Origin: Saussurea involucrata
Taxonomy: Eukaryota; Streptophyta; Magnoliopsida; Asterales; Asteraceae
DNA length: 64,000 nucleotides
Reading direction: 5' to 3'
Assembly: GCA_033807775.1 (NCBI GenBank)
Contig: CM066326.1
Coordinates: 88,264,873-88,328,872 of the forward strand
Within the stretch, counting starts at the first letter, position 1, and each line of letters opens with the position of its first letter. The notes under the pieces were generated by a model that did not search any database, was not told the origin of the DNA, and was given only the letters and a program-made list of their open reading frames with translations. The position numbers and the translations under genes were made by a program. Shown here piece after piece: positions 43,938 to 54,589 of this stretch.

Positions 43938-46355
43938 TTAGTTTTTCTTAGGTACCCACTTGACCATGTATACACATTTGTCAGTGGAAGTAGTTGGAAT
44001 GGAAGATTCAGCAGTCTTCGCAGCATTTGAAGATTCAGCTTTGTCTTTCTTCACTTTGGTTAATTTCTTAACTTTAGTGGTAGGATTCACCTTGACCTGA
44101 TTTGCACCAGGGTTGGTCTTCTTTGCCTTGGGGGCAATCTTCACCTTAGCTATCTTTTCAGCTTTGGTGGCTGTGGGACACTTACTAGCAATATGATCGG
44201 TAAGTCCACAGTGATAACATTTCCTATAACTAAAAATAGTTATAGGAACATTTGAATGCTGAGCTTTTGATTTCGAATTAGAAGTGCCAGCACCAAGTAA
44301 ACTATTGGCTTTAGAAATGGGACGAACATTCAGTTCTTCAGATTTCTTACCAAGGACATCCACTCTGAGTCTAGGAGTAGATCGCTGAATAGATCCAGAG
44401 ATCTGCTTCCTTGATCCAGAGGGATGAGTCACTGAAGCTTTAGAAGCATTCAGCTTTGGTACTAAGGTACCCTTCTGAGGATTCTGGTAAATAGCAATTC
44501 CTTTACCTTTGTCTTTAGAGACAGAGGTAGGTTTTGAATAAACCATTTTCTCCTTGCCTTTTGAGGAGGTAGGAGTTTCCTCAGGGATTGGTGTAATGGA
44601 CGAGGAGCACTGAGAAGATGAAGTATCAGCGACTGAGGATACGAACGTTCCAAATTTAAGCATTGAACGCTCAGTGGTTGGTTTTGGAGTATCATATTTG
44701 TAACCCAAACCACGTTTATCACTTAGGGGAATTTGAGACTTTATTATCTCAGTGATCTTTGTTGAAGAATTACACCATCCTTCAACAGTAGCTTTTTCAG
44801 CTTTTAATGCAGCGATAGCTTCTGCTCGTTCGATTTTGACTAGCTGATTTAAATATACTTGATCTTTAAAATCTTCTTCAATTTTAGAAAGCTTTTCTAT
44901 TTGAAGGTGGCAGTTTTTAAGCTTTTCAGCGAGATCAAGGTTTTGGTTTTCAACCACAGTTTTGCCGTTCATGGCTTCGTATAAACTTCTAGTCAAGAGA
45001 TCGATCTTACGGAGACTATCAGCTTCATCAATATTTGCAATATTGGTAAAGAAAGAAGGTGATACCTGAATAACAGAGGTTGAAGTGGAGGGAATGTCTG
45101 AACTTTCTTCCTCTTCTTCAATCTTGGCCATAAGACATAGATTTGCTTCATCATCTTCAGAGTCAGATGATGATGCTTCTTCATCAGAAGCAGCCCAATC
45201 ATAGTTAGCCATCAGGCCTTTACTCTTCTTCTTAAAGCTTTTCAGCTTAGCATATTTTTCTTTCAGCTTTGAATATTTGTCATCTTTATTCCTTGGAACA
45301 AAGGATTTCTTTGTAAAAGCTGAGGGTCTAGAAACTTTTTTAGACCTGCACTCGTTAGCAAAATGTCCTGTCTTTTCGCAGTTAAAACAAGTAGCAGTAG
45401 CCTTATCAACAAAAGCTGATGATCTAGGCTTGTCAGTTATGGAAAGAGGTTTGTTCTTTCTAAACATTTTCTTTTTGGCAAATCTCCTGAACTTCTTAGT
45501 TAGGAGAGCCAAAGATTCATCATCATCTTAATAATCAGAATCTGATGACCTTTCAGAGTTACTTTCTAACTCAGTGATAGTGACCGAGGGTCACTGAATA
45601 GAAGGTTCCTCTGAGATTAAAGCAACAGGGGTGCTTTTAGAATCTTTTACAAGATTCTTCTTAAGATGGCTCGATTGCTCATGATTCAGCAACGTGCCAT
45701 ATAAGGTTGAAAGGGTCATTGATTTTAGATCCTTTGACAGCTTGAGACACATAGAATAATTGTCCCAGCTTTCAGGTTAACATTCTAGAAACTTTGTCAG
45801 TACTTCAAAGTTAGAATATTCCTTACCAACAGTTTTCAGATCTATAATTAAACAATTAAAACGTTGGTGAACTTCAGAGAGAGATTCATTCTTACCAGAA
45901 ATGAAGCTTTCGTATTGTCTTACCAGGTTGATCTTTCTTGAGTCCTGGACTTCAGACGTTCCTTCATACTGAACACATATTGTGTCCCACATGGCTTTCG
46001 ATGTTTTCAGATTCATGACGGAATGGTAGACTTCGTCAGGAAGAGCCATGGATAGTATGGATCTGGCTTTTGTATCTATAGCCACTTTCTTCTTATCTTC
46101 GTCGGTCCATTGAAAGATTTCCTTAGGTACCAGCCTTTCTGGAATAGCAGGTCTATTCTCAGCGGCTGGAACAGCAGCATCAATTCTTACAAGGATGAAT
46201 GGACCATTCTCGAGATAGTAAGGCATAGTAGGGTATACACCTTCTAAGAAGAGTGTCATCCTATTTTTCCATAAGTTGAAGTTATCTTTGGAAAATCTAG
46301 GGGGTTTAGCAAGAGAACCATTGTCTATATAATTTGTGTTTGTGTTGGTGGTCAT
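43938..46355 (-). pseudogene. Z Copia gag with two zinc knuckles, two stops
   Basis: About 805 codons from ATG 46355. N-terminal capsid (FSKDNFNLWKNRMTLFLEG), first zinc knuckle CFNCEKTGHFANEC, an acidic Ser-rich block, a coiled coil (NLDLAEKLKNCHLQIEKL), a second zinc knuckle CYHCGLTDHIASKC, a Lys-rich tail and an end at KWVPKKN-TAA. Two nonsense changes, TAA at 45777-45779 and TAA at 45528-45530, are absent from the partial copy at 33094-34320. The layout shows where the capsid-less M/P frame belongs: it matches the coiled-coil to WVPK half. Confidence 0.88.
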
Positions 46356-46432
46356 TTTCAGATAATAGCAAGGAAGAGAAATATCTTAGATTAGATCTTG
46401 TTTATGAGATTCAAATCCGCTCTGATACCACT

Positions 46433-47405
46433 TGTTGGTCCCGAAGGCCTATACAAGTTTGTAGAAGGGGGGGGGGGGGGGGGGGGGTTGAATACAAACA
46501 CACAGATTTTACTTTTCTAAATTGTTTATTGATAAATCATTAACAATTTACAGCTTGTTGCGGAAACAAGATTAAGGATAAACCTAAATCTAAACAAGTT
46601 GGAACACTAAGGATTCTTGCACTAAGAGAGATAAGGAAATTACTAATAATAACCTATCTTGAGATAAGAGATTGAACTTGTCCAGAGTTAGCAAGTTACT
46701 TCAAATGAAGTGGGTTCATCTCTTTATATACTGCATGCATTTAATGCAAGTCAGTATACACTTTACACGTGTCATCAGCTGGTTGGTTGCATGTCATTGA
46801 CCTTGGTTGACAACCTTAGTAGCCGCATGGATGAACAGTGTAGTATCAGAGTGGTTGTACGACTTCATACAGTCGGAGGTTCTTTTCTGACATTTCGTAC
46901 GGAGTCGTGCAAGGGGGGTTAAGACAAAAGTACTTTGTACGACTTCATGATCAGCTTTCGTTGATTCAGAGCATTATCATTTTCTATTCAGCGAATGATA
47001 AAGTTCAGCGATAGCTGAAGTCTTGTACTTGATACTTCACGTTGAGTGGACAAATCTGAGTCTTCGCTGATCCGCATCAGTTCATTAGGAGACTTCTCGC
47101 TGGTTCTTGAGCTTGATCTTCGACTTCAGCGTAGAACCTTTGTTGACGTGAAACTTGTCTTCAGGGATCATAAGTAAACAACTAACTTATCAGCGATCAT
47201 CATAATGACTGAACAGACTCAGAGCATTAATGGTGAACAGTGTTCGCTGAATGTTTAATTTAAAGAGCGAGAGTTCCTATCAGCGGTACTGTAAGATCTT
47301 AGTACTTATCAGCGATAGTGAAACTCTGATACATATTGTTTACTTACAATTTTCACTAAGTATAAGAGAGGGTCATTATCAAATCACTGAGGGTTTGGAT
47401 CAACA
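46433..47405 (-). repeat. 5' LTR of Z
   Basis: 973 bp, very similar to 34401-35371. Visible differences are a G run of 21 (46467-46487) against 15, a few base changes and small indels. The primer site CTCTGATACCA lies 2 bp to its left. Confidence 0.9.
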
Positions 47406-48340
47406 GAACTGTTGCCGGTTCGACTTGACTTAAGAAGAGAGCATAAAGAACTTCATTGGCAGTTGCAGACCGAGTTTTAACAGGTTCGGACACGTCACCA
47501 ATGACTTGTTCAATTGGGTGACTCTTTGTCCATTTAGATGCATGGAGATGGACAATTATAGCACCATAGTTTGGATCTGTAGGGGTGGGTTCCTTGTCGA
47601 AGTTCAACTCTATCGTCAAGGTTGGTTCTGGTTGTGGATTAGGTTCATTGACAGGAGAGTCAATTGAAACTGCCTCCGGAGTTTCTTCAGAAGATGATTC
47701 TGTTCTATTGGAGGTGCCTTCACCATTGACATTAGAGGTTGTTCCCGACGACGAAGCACCATTCGTATTTTCTCTTTGAGCTGCTTGTGGAGATTCTGTG
47801 CTAGTATTCCTTGAAGATGATGCAGGAGATGATGTTGTAGTTGGTGTGGTCAGTATCGGTGAAGGTCCTGGCATTGTAGCCTGAGCTGGATGCGTATTAA
47901 CATCATTCCTGTCATTCACAGATGAAGATTTAGTAGAATCAAAATAATCATCATAAAAGTTTTCAAACAAGACATCAAGATCATCAGAATTAGAATTATT
48001 TGAGGAAGAAGCTTGATCCTTGTTTGCAGATCTAGTCATCATTGGGCGGATTTGTCCAGATGCTAGTACTCCTGAGATTGCGGGTTCTGAACTGTTGTGT
48101 ACAGAAGCCAAGTCTTCGGTTTCATCAAATGTGACATTTATACTTTCTTTCACGGTTCTGGAGGATGCGAAATAGATTCTGTATGCTTTTGACGTGAGTG
48201 AGTATCCGATGAAAACGCCCTCCACTCCTTTAGGACTGAATTTATTCAAGTTGTCCTTGTCATTTAGCATAACGCACCTGCATCCAAACACACGAAAGTA
48301 GTGTATAACAGGTTTTCTATTATTGATTAATTCATATGGC
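47406..48340 (-). pseudogene. Y pol fragment (integrase C-terminus and linker) cut by the Z LTR
   Basis: Matches 30205-31139 at a constant offset of 17201 with few changes. Open to the Z LTR, where it stops at GAACTGTTGCC. The uninterrupted sequence GAATTGTTGCC at 30205 is the empty site for the Z insertion. At 48340/48341 it meets P in opposite orientation, exactly as at 31139/31140. Confidence 0.85.
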
Positions 48341-50144
48341 GCTAGAATATATGGGTTGGAATGATTCATCAACAGACAAACCCAAGGCAAGCTCAGGGGA
48401 AACTACTACTCTCAAGGACAAGATGTCATCTCCTGAAGCAAAAGTTGAATCACAAGCAGTTGATCTAACTGAAAAACTAAGAAAAGCTCATGAAACAATA
48501 GCATCTCAAAGACAACTAATCATTGAACATAATAAGTTAAATGATGGGTTGAAAAAGGAACGAGTTGAGATCGAACAATCTCGAACTTATTTCCGGAACA
48601 GAATGGATGAAATGGAAGAAAAAGTAAGAGTTTCTGAAAATAGGAAGATTGAGCTTGAACAATTGTTGAATTCTTACAAAGATAGAAACTCCGAATTAAC
48701 CGAGAAAGCAAATATTCTGGAGGAAAAGTTGTACAAAATAGGCCAGACTGAACAGACGATTCATCTTAACAAGCCGAAGAACTTTAGATACTACAATGAC
48801 AAATGGGGTTTGGGATTTGACAATCCTCATTACTTGGAAAATGCTTTGAAAAAGGCACCATGTCTTTACAAGTTTGAATGGCTTAAGCTTCCATCCATAG
48901 AACCTAAATACAGAATCAACTGACTTAATGAGGAAGAACATGGGGCTGAGGAAGAGATTAAAGGAAAAACAACTGTGACAATGCAACTTCCTTTTTGTTA
49001 TGATTGTGAAAATGGGAAGGCACTGGTTTGGAATTGGAAACAAACCTTGTCTAATGACTATTTTCAAAGTTATATTGTTGAGAAACCAAAGGATAAGGAA
49101 TCTATACCTGTTTTTGAAGGAAAAATCTATTACCCTCCTTTGGTACTCGAACAGAAGCTCGTTGATCTCGAAAGCAAGATTCAAGACATTCGAGATGAAG
49201 TCATAATTGCTTTTGAGATAGAGAAGGAAGTCATGCTTACAATTCTTTTAAACAGTGAAAGAGAAAAATCTGAAAAGAAATTTTCTGAATTTTCAAAGAA
49301 GAACTTTGAAGAAAAGAAAGCTGTAGAGCTTCAATGCTTAAAACTCTCCAAACAAGGTTCTGATTTTCAAAAGATATTATTTCTTGAGAAAGAAAAGCTT
49401 GAGAAGGAAAGAGCAGAGTTTAATGTTGAGAGAAAATCCTTTGAGGGAAATATTGTTGAGCCTTCACTGAAAATATCTAATTTGGAGAAAGAATTAGACA
49501 TCGAAAGAAAAGAACTTGAAAAGAAGAAAGTTGAAGATTTTAAAGCAAAGAGTGTGAAAGAAGTTTATGCGCATGAAAGACATATTTTTCAAAATGAAAT
49601 AAGGAAACTGACAAGTGTGAAAGATGTTTATGCGCATGAAAGACATATTTTTCAAAATGAAATAAGGAAACTGACAAGGAAGCTATCAGATTTATCCACT
49701 GAGTGTATGAAGGAGAAGAAGCCACTTGTTGCCTCAACTGGTTCCAAATTTTCATTTAAAACGGCTTCAAGTTCAATCCATAAAGATGTTTCTTCAAAGG
49801 GATTTGACAAATCAAAGGGATTCTCAAAGAATCAGATTCGTCATTCTAACCTCTTTTATAATCATTCTGTTGATAACTTGAATGGTTCTATTTCAAAGCC
49901 TACAGAAACTCATGTTTTCAAAAGAGTCAAGATGGTTTGGAGAGCAAAAGGTTCAACTCCTGAAAAAGATGCCCCAAAGTCATATGTTCCTCCACCCGCG
50001 GTGAACAAGAAGAACAACGCTCCTAAAGGTAAGTCTTTTGTGAAACCTAATCCTATCTATTCTGCAAATCATTTGATTAGGTTAGCACAAACTGCACATA
50101 ACAAGCCAGGACCCAAGTTCCATTGGGTACCAAAATCTAATTAA
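48341..50144 (+). pseudogene. P-type coiled-coil gag frame, copy B
   Basis: Same frame and content as copy A. Broken by TGA at 48921-48923 (TGG in copy A). It carries an in-frame 63-bp tandem duplication (49551-49613 and 49614-49676), and a 96-bp deletion removes the zinc-knuckle-like block (CCSYCGTH) present in copy A. Ends WVPKSN-TAA. This copy is continuous with P's 3' region and LTR, so it is P's own gag remainder. Confidence 0.8.
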
Positions 50145-50362
50145 TCTGTTTTGCAGGTTTATCATGTGCAGTGCTGAATGCCTAATTACTACCAAACACA
50201 TGACTGGAAAACAGAAGAGAAGTGTGCAATTTGAAGAAGAGTACCTATGCTGAACTATTTGCATAATTTCAGGGGGAGAGATTCTAAACTTTTGATATAT
50301 TTGTGCTTATTGATATATCTTTCTGTATGTTTCTTTGTGGGGGGGCATACACAATTTATGGT

Positions 50363-50613
50363 TTCTAAACACATCAGTTTAGAACCCGGATTTCAATGAG
50401 TTTATGGCTTCTGAATAATTCAGTTCAGAACCCGTACTTCAAAGAGATTATGGTTTCTGAATAATTCAGTTCCGAATCCGTTTTTCAAAGATATTATGGT
50501 TTCTAAACACATCAGTTTAGAACCCGGATTTCAATGATGTTTTTTGGCTTCTAAACACTTCAGTTTAGAACCCGAGCTTTCAATGTGTTTGACTTCTGAT
50601 CATATCAGATCAG
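50363..50613 (+). repeat. Six-unit hairpin array in the P 3' region
   Basis: Units of about 50 nt, each a stem-loop followed by AACCCG and TTCAA: TTCTAAAC/GTTTAGAA (50363-50384, loop ACATCA), TTCTGAA/TTCAGAA (50409-50430), TTCTGAA/TTCCGAA (50455-50476, one mismatch), TTCTAAAC/GTTTAGAA (50501-50522), TTCTAAAC/GTTTAGAA (50549-50570, loop ACTTCA), CTGATC/GATCAG (50596-50613, loop ATATCA). Stem sequences change while pairing is kept. Confidence 0.8.
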
Positions 50614-52863
50614 GACTCGTTCTAAATCTCTAAAAAAAATTAAACTTTGATTGTTACATGTGCTGATTTTGTCAAATTAAGATCTTTACAGATTTTGAGG
50701 GGGAGCTTATCCGATGTTTAAATCAGTCGATCATAATTTGAGGGGGAGCTTAAATGTTAGCACTGTAAGTATCTTCTGAACTCAATCTGAGATTGTTTGA
50801 AAGAAGAACAACTTTCAAGCATGAAAAACCTGTTCTTAAATGTTCAAACCACTTCTCTAATTCAATCAGATTTTATAATTCTAGAAGTGTAATTTTAAAG
50901 GTTTTCATGTATATCTTGGGTAGTTATACCATTATTTCTGACCGTGTGTTTCCAAAGATTAATACTTGCGTATTGTCTTGTCTATACTTTCAAGTATTCA
51001 TACACATCGGTTCAACTTCTTATTGACTTTGTTATTACCATGTCTCAAAACGAAACAATGTTTCGATGGTAATACTCTCGTTTGAATTTCCAATTTTGTT
51101 GAGCATCATATTCATTCAACGTGAGAACTTAAGCGTTTCATTCAAAGATTGTTTATATTTGTTCATATAAACAAAAGATCCAATTCTTTGATACCCTAAC
51201 CGTACATGAATATATTTCATATTTGATCTGATTGATACATTGTCAGATTCTCAAACAAGTCTTACGAATTCATTTCATTTCATTCTATATCCTTGTTTTG
51301 AGAAATCTTCAACGTTCAAATGCTCAAATATTTCATGAATATTTTTTAGGAGCATACATTCTGATGACACTGTTATTCAAATGCTAAAGATTCTTATTTG
51401 TTCAAGCTAGACGGTTGAGCAACATATCTTTTAGGACAACATTTCATGGGATCAGTATGCGAGATTAACTGTACTTCTATGGATTCACGTTAAACAGTGT
51501 TTCCTACCCAAGAAGTTATCCTTGAGTGATTGACGGGTGAGGGGTCAAAATCAAAGAGTGGGGGAGATAACTCATCCGGTTGAGTAATCTCATTGTGCTG
51601 AGGTAAAATGAAAAAGAGAGTTTGGTTAGACGTGAGCAGGTTAAAAACAGAAAGAGGGTGTCAGAACAGAGTTAAAAGAATAAGAGAACTCTGCACCAGC
51701 CAATTTTCTGTGCCGGGCAGCCACATTACTGATTGGTTCACATTCTTTGGTGACCGTCATTGAAACAGGCAACTAGCCCATGCCAACTCTTACATTAACC
51801 CCGCCAGCTACTCATTTCTTTCTCAACAAAGAAATGTTTCAATTTTTCTTGGGGATGCAGCATATTATCTATCCAATCTTCACTCGGAAGGTTTGGATAT
51901 TGAAAAGAAGGAAGTTTGCCCCACCTTCGCTCTTCATTCATGCACATTGAGTTCGTGGAAAACTTGTTGCTGTCTCAACAGTTTACACATTTTGAGCCTA
52001 ATTTTCAAGCATAAGTTGCTTCAATCATTTCTACACTTGCACGTACACACAAGGAATAAGTTTTCTTGTCATAACGTTCATAGAAATTCCTTAGTTCTTT
52101 TCGATGATTGAATGGAAGCCCAGGAGGAGTGAACATCAAAAAGCTCCTTTCCAAAGTACATCTGTTGTACTAAGTGGCTTTGTGCAACTTACAGGCATTT
52201 TAACTGATTCATCCGTTGTTTCAGGGTTACCACTGTTATATTATCTGAATTTGAAAAGATTCGGATAAACAATTTTTTTTTGGAATTGACGGTTAAACAT
52301 ATCAAGAGGAGGAGATTATTTCTGGTACTCAAAGAGAATGCTGAAATTGAACAAGAGTTTTGATGATCATGATGCTCACAATCATCAAAAAGGGGGAGAA
52401 ATATCAAATAGAAGAAAAGAGGGAGATAATTCAAATATTTCAATCTCCGAAAGTCAAAGTTGATATTTGTCAAAGTCAAAGAAGTTCAAGATAAAGTGTT
52501 TCCGAGAGATCAAATGTTTGAAGATACAAAGACAATTCGTGCTTAAAGATTATTCAAGAATGTCTTAAAGCTCAAAGCCCGTTAAACCTCAAATCTCGTT
52601 CATAATTCAAAGACTGAATTTTTTTTGCCAAAAGTCAAAGCTGCAAAGATTAGTGATTTGAAGATAAAAAGATTTTGTTTTGAAGACCTTGATCAACCTT
52701 ACACAGATTTGTTTCAAGACTTGACGACTATTTGACTTTAAAGAGCCTAAATGAAGATTAAAGCCGCCAAAGTGGATTCTTGAAGATAAAGCCTATCTAG
52801 AGATTAAAGGGCTGAAGACTATCGTCATATTTTTTTTTAAATCATGAATCCATAGGGGGAGAT
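50614..52863 (+). other. 3' untranslated region of P
   Basis: No intact gene. Several purine tracts of G5 or more (near 50698, 50741, 51562, 52391, 52855); the last abuts the 3' LTR. It includes TGATGATCATGATGCTCACA near 52362 and a decayed reading frame at 51780-52260 homologous to M2 22700-23150. Confidence 0.65.
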
Positions 52864-53125
52864 TGTTAGTACACTATTGTATTCAAGATTTATGCTAATT
52901 GTAAAGGGTCAACAATAGTCAAAGTCAATCTAGGTGTTGTGAGGGTCAAAGGTATATAAACCCAAATGTTAGGGTTTTGTGAATGAGGTCATTTGTGTAT
53001 AGCTATCAAGTGTGTGTGAGAGAGAGTGGCCTCCAAGAGAAATTGTTCTTAATTCTCATCTTCTACATTTCTCAATCTAAATTCAAGTGTTTTATGTGTT
53101 AATCTTGTTACCTGAATCATTCTCA
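52864..53125 (+). repeat. 3' LTR of P
   Basis: 262 bp, TGTTAGTACAC...CATTCTCA, preceded by the purine tract AGGGGGAGAT and followed by target duplication CAACT (53126-53130). Confidence 0.9.
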
Positions 53126-53130
53126 CAACT

Positions 53131-54136
53131 CACTGCTAACCAAACTCTTTTTTTTCATTTTACCTCAGCACAATGAGATTACTCAACCGGATGAGTTATC
53201 TCCCCCACTCTTTGATTTCGACCCCTCACCCTTGAATCACTCAAGGATAACTTCTTGGGTAGGAAACACTGGTTAACGTGAATCCATAGAAGTTCTTTTA
53301 AGCTCTCACACTGATTCCCATGAAATGTTGTCCTAAAAGATATGTTGCTCAACAGTTTAGCTTGAACAAATAAGAATCTTTAGCATTTGAATAACATTGT
53401 CATCATAATGTATGCTCCTCAAAAATATTAATGAAATATTTGAGCATTTGAACGTTGAAGATTTCTGACAACAAGAATATTGAAAGAATGAAATGAATTC
53501 GAAAGACTTGTTTGAGAATTTGACAATGTATCAATCAGATCAAATATGAAATATAATCATGAACGCTTAGGGTATCAAAGAATTGAATTTTGTTTATATG
53601 AACAAGTATAAACAATATTTAAATGAAACGTTTAAGCTCTGACGCTGAAATGAATATGATGCTCAACAAAAGTGAAGTACAAACGAGAGTATTACACACG
53701 AAAAATTGTTTCATTTTGAGACATGGTAATAACAAAGTCAATATGAAGCTGAACCGGTGTGGATGAATACTCGAAAGTATAGACAAGATAACACACAAGT
53801 ATTAATCTTTGGAAACACACGGTCAGAAACAAGAAACAATGATATAACAACCCGAGATATACATGAAAAACATTTAAAATCACACTTCTAAACTTATGAA
53901 ATCCTTTTTGAGAATCGAGAAGTGGTTTGAACATTTAAGGAAAACATTTTCATGCTTGAAAGTCGTTCTCCTTTCAAACAATCTCATATTAAGTTTAGAA
54001 GATGCTTACAGTCAAATGTTTAAGCTCCCCCTCAAATCATGATAGACTGATTTAAAGAAAACATATAAGCTCTCCCACAAAATCTGTAAAGAATCTTAGT
54101 GAAACAAGATTAGTAGATGTAACAATCAAAGTCTAA

Positions 54137-54187
<51 letters not shown>

Positions 54188-54232
54188 TTTATTATTTTTA
54201 TTTATTATTATTATATTTTTTAAGATTAAGAA
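53131..54232 (-). other. 3' region of M2, right of P
   Basis: Non-coding and homologous to M1 5212-6250; it is also an inverted copy of P 50620-51640. It contains the (TTA)n microsatellite 54138-54224. Confidence 0.7.
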
Positions 54233-54352
54233 CGAGTCCTGATCTGGTATGATCAGAAGTCAAAATCTTATATGATCGGGTTCTAAACTAAGGTGTTTAG
54301 AAGCCATAAACATCATTGAAGTGCGGGTTCTGAACTGAATTATTCAGAAACC
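54233..54352 (-). repeat. Three-unit hairpin array of M2
   Basis: Same three units as M1 (6253-6372). The middle stem-loop is CTAAAC/GTTTAG with a changed loop, and the CTGATC/GATCAG unit is kept. Confidence 0.75.
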
Positions 54353-54589
54353 ATTATTATGTATGTTCCCCCTACAAAGAAACATACAGAAAGATATATC
54401 AATGAGCACAAAATATATCAAAAATATAGAGTCTCTCCCCCTGAAATTATGCAAGTAGTTTAGCATATGAAAATTGAAAGCATGGGTACTCCTCTTCAAA
54501 GATCTGCACACTTCTCTTCTGTTTTTCCAGTCATGTGTTTGGTATAGTTTTGACAATCAGCACCACACATGATAAACCTGCAAAACAGA

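Larger units (their letters stand above)
34401..47405 (-). mobile_element. Z: long Copia element (SIRE/Maximus-like) with an extra ORF
   Basis: 13.0 kb, with LTRs of 971 and 973 bp. Minus-sense order: primer site (46421-46430), gag (43938-46355), pol (40650-43937), internal promoter-like region (40183-40267), extra ORF (35637-39656), purine tract, 3' LTR. Long LTRs, a long gag with two zinc knuckles and an ORF after pol fit the SIRE/Maximus group. Stops in gag, pol and the extra ORF show it is no longer autonomous. Its right LTR directly abuts Y at 47406, inside the linker after integrase. Confidence 0.88.
23269..53125 (+). mobile_element. P: pol-less Copia-type element inserted in M2, itself interrupted
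   Basis: The 5' LTR is 23269-23528 (TGTTAGTACAC...CATTCTCA) and the 3' LTR 52864-53125. The target duplication is CAGCT (23264-23268) and CAACT (53126-53130). When M2 is read across the insertion its sequence aligns without a gap to P's own equivalent region, confirming the insertion point. P's sequence runs 23269-25397, then 48341-53125. Between them lies a block of Copia elements Y and Z and a second copy of P's gag region (31140-33098). The order is LTR, primer site, leader, coiled-coil gag, hairpin array, 3' region, LTR. No capsid or pol. Confidence 0.82.
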
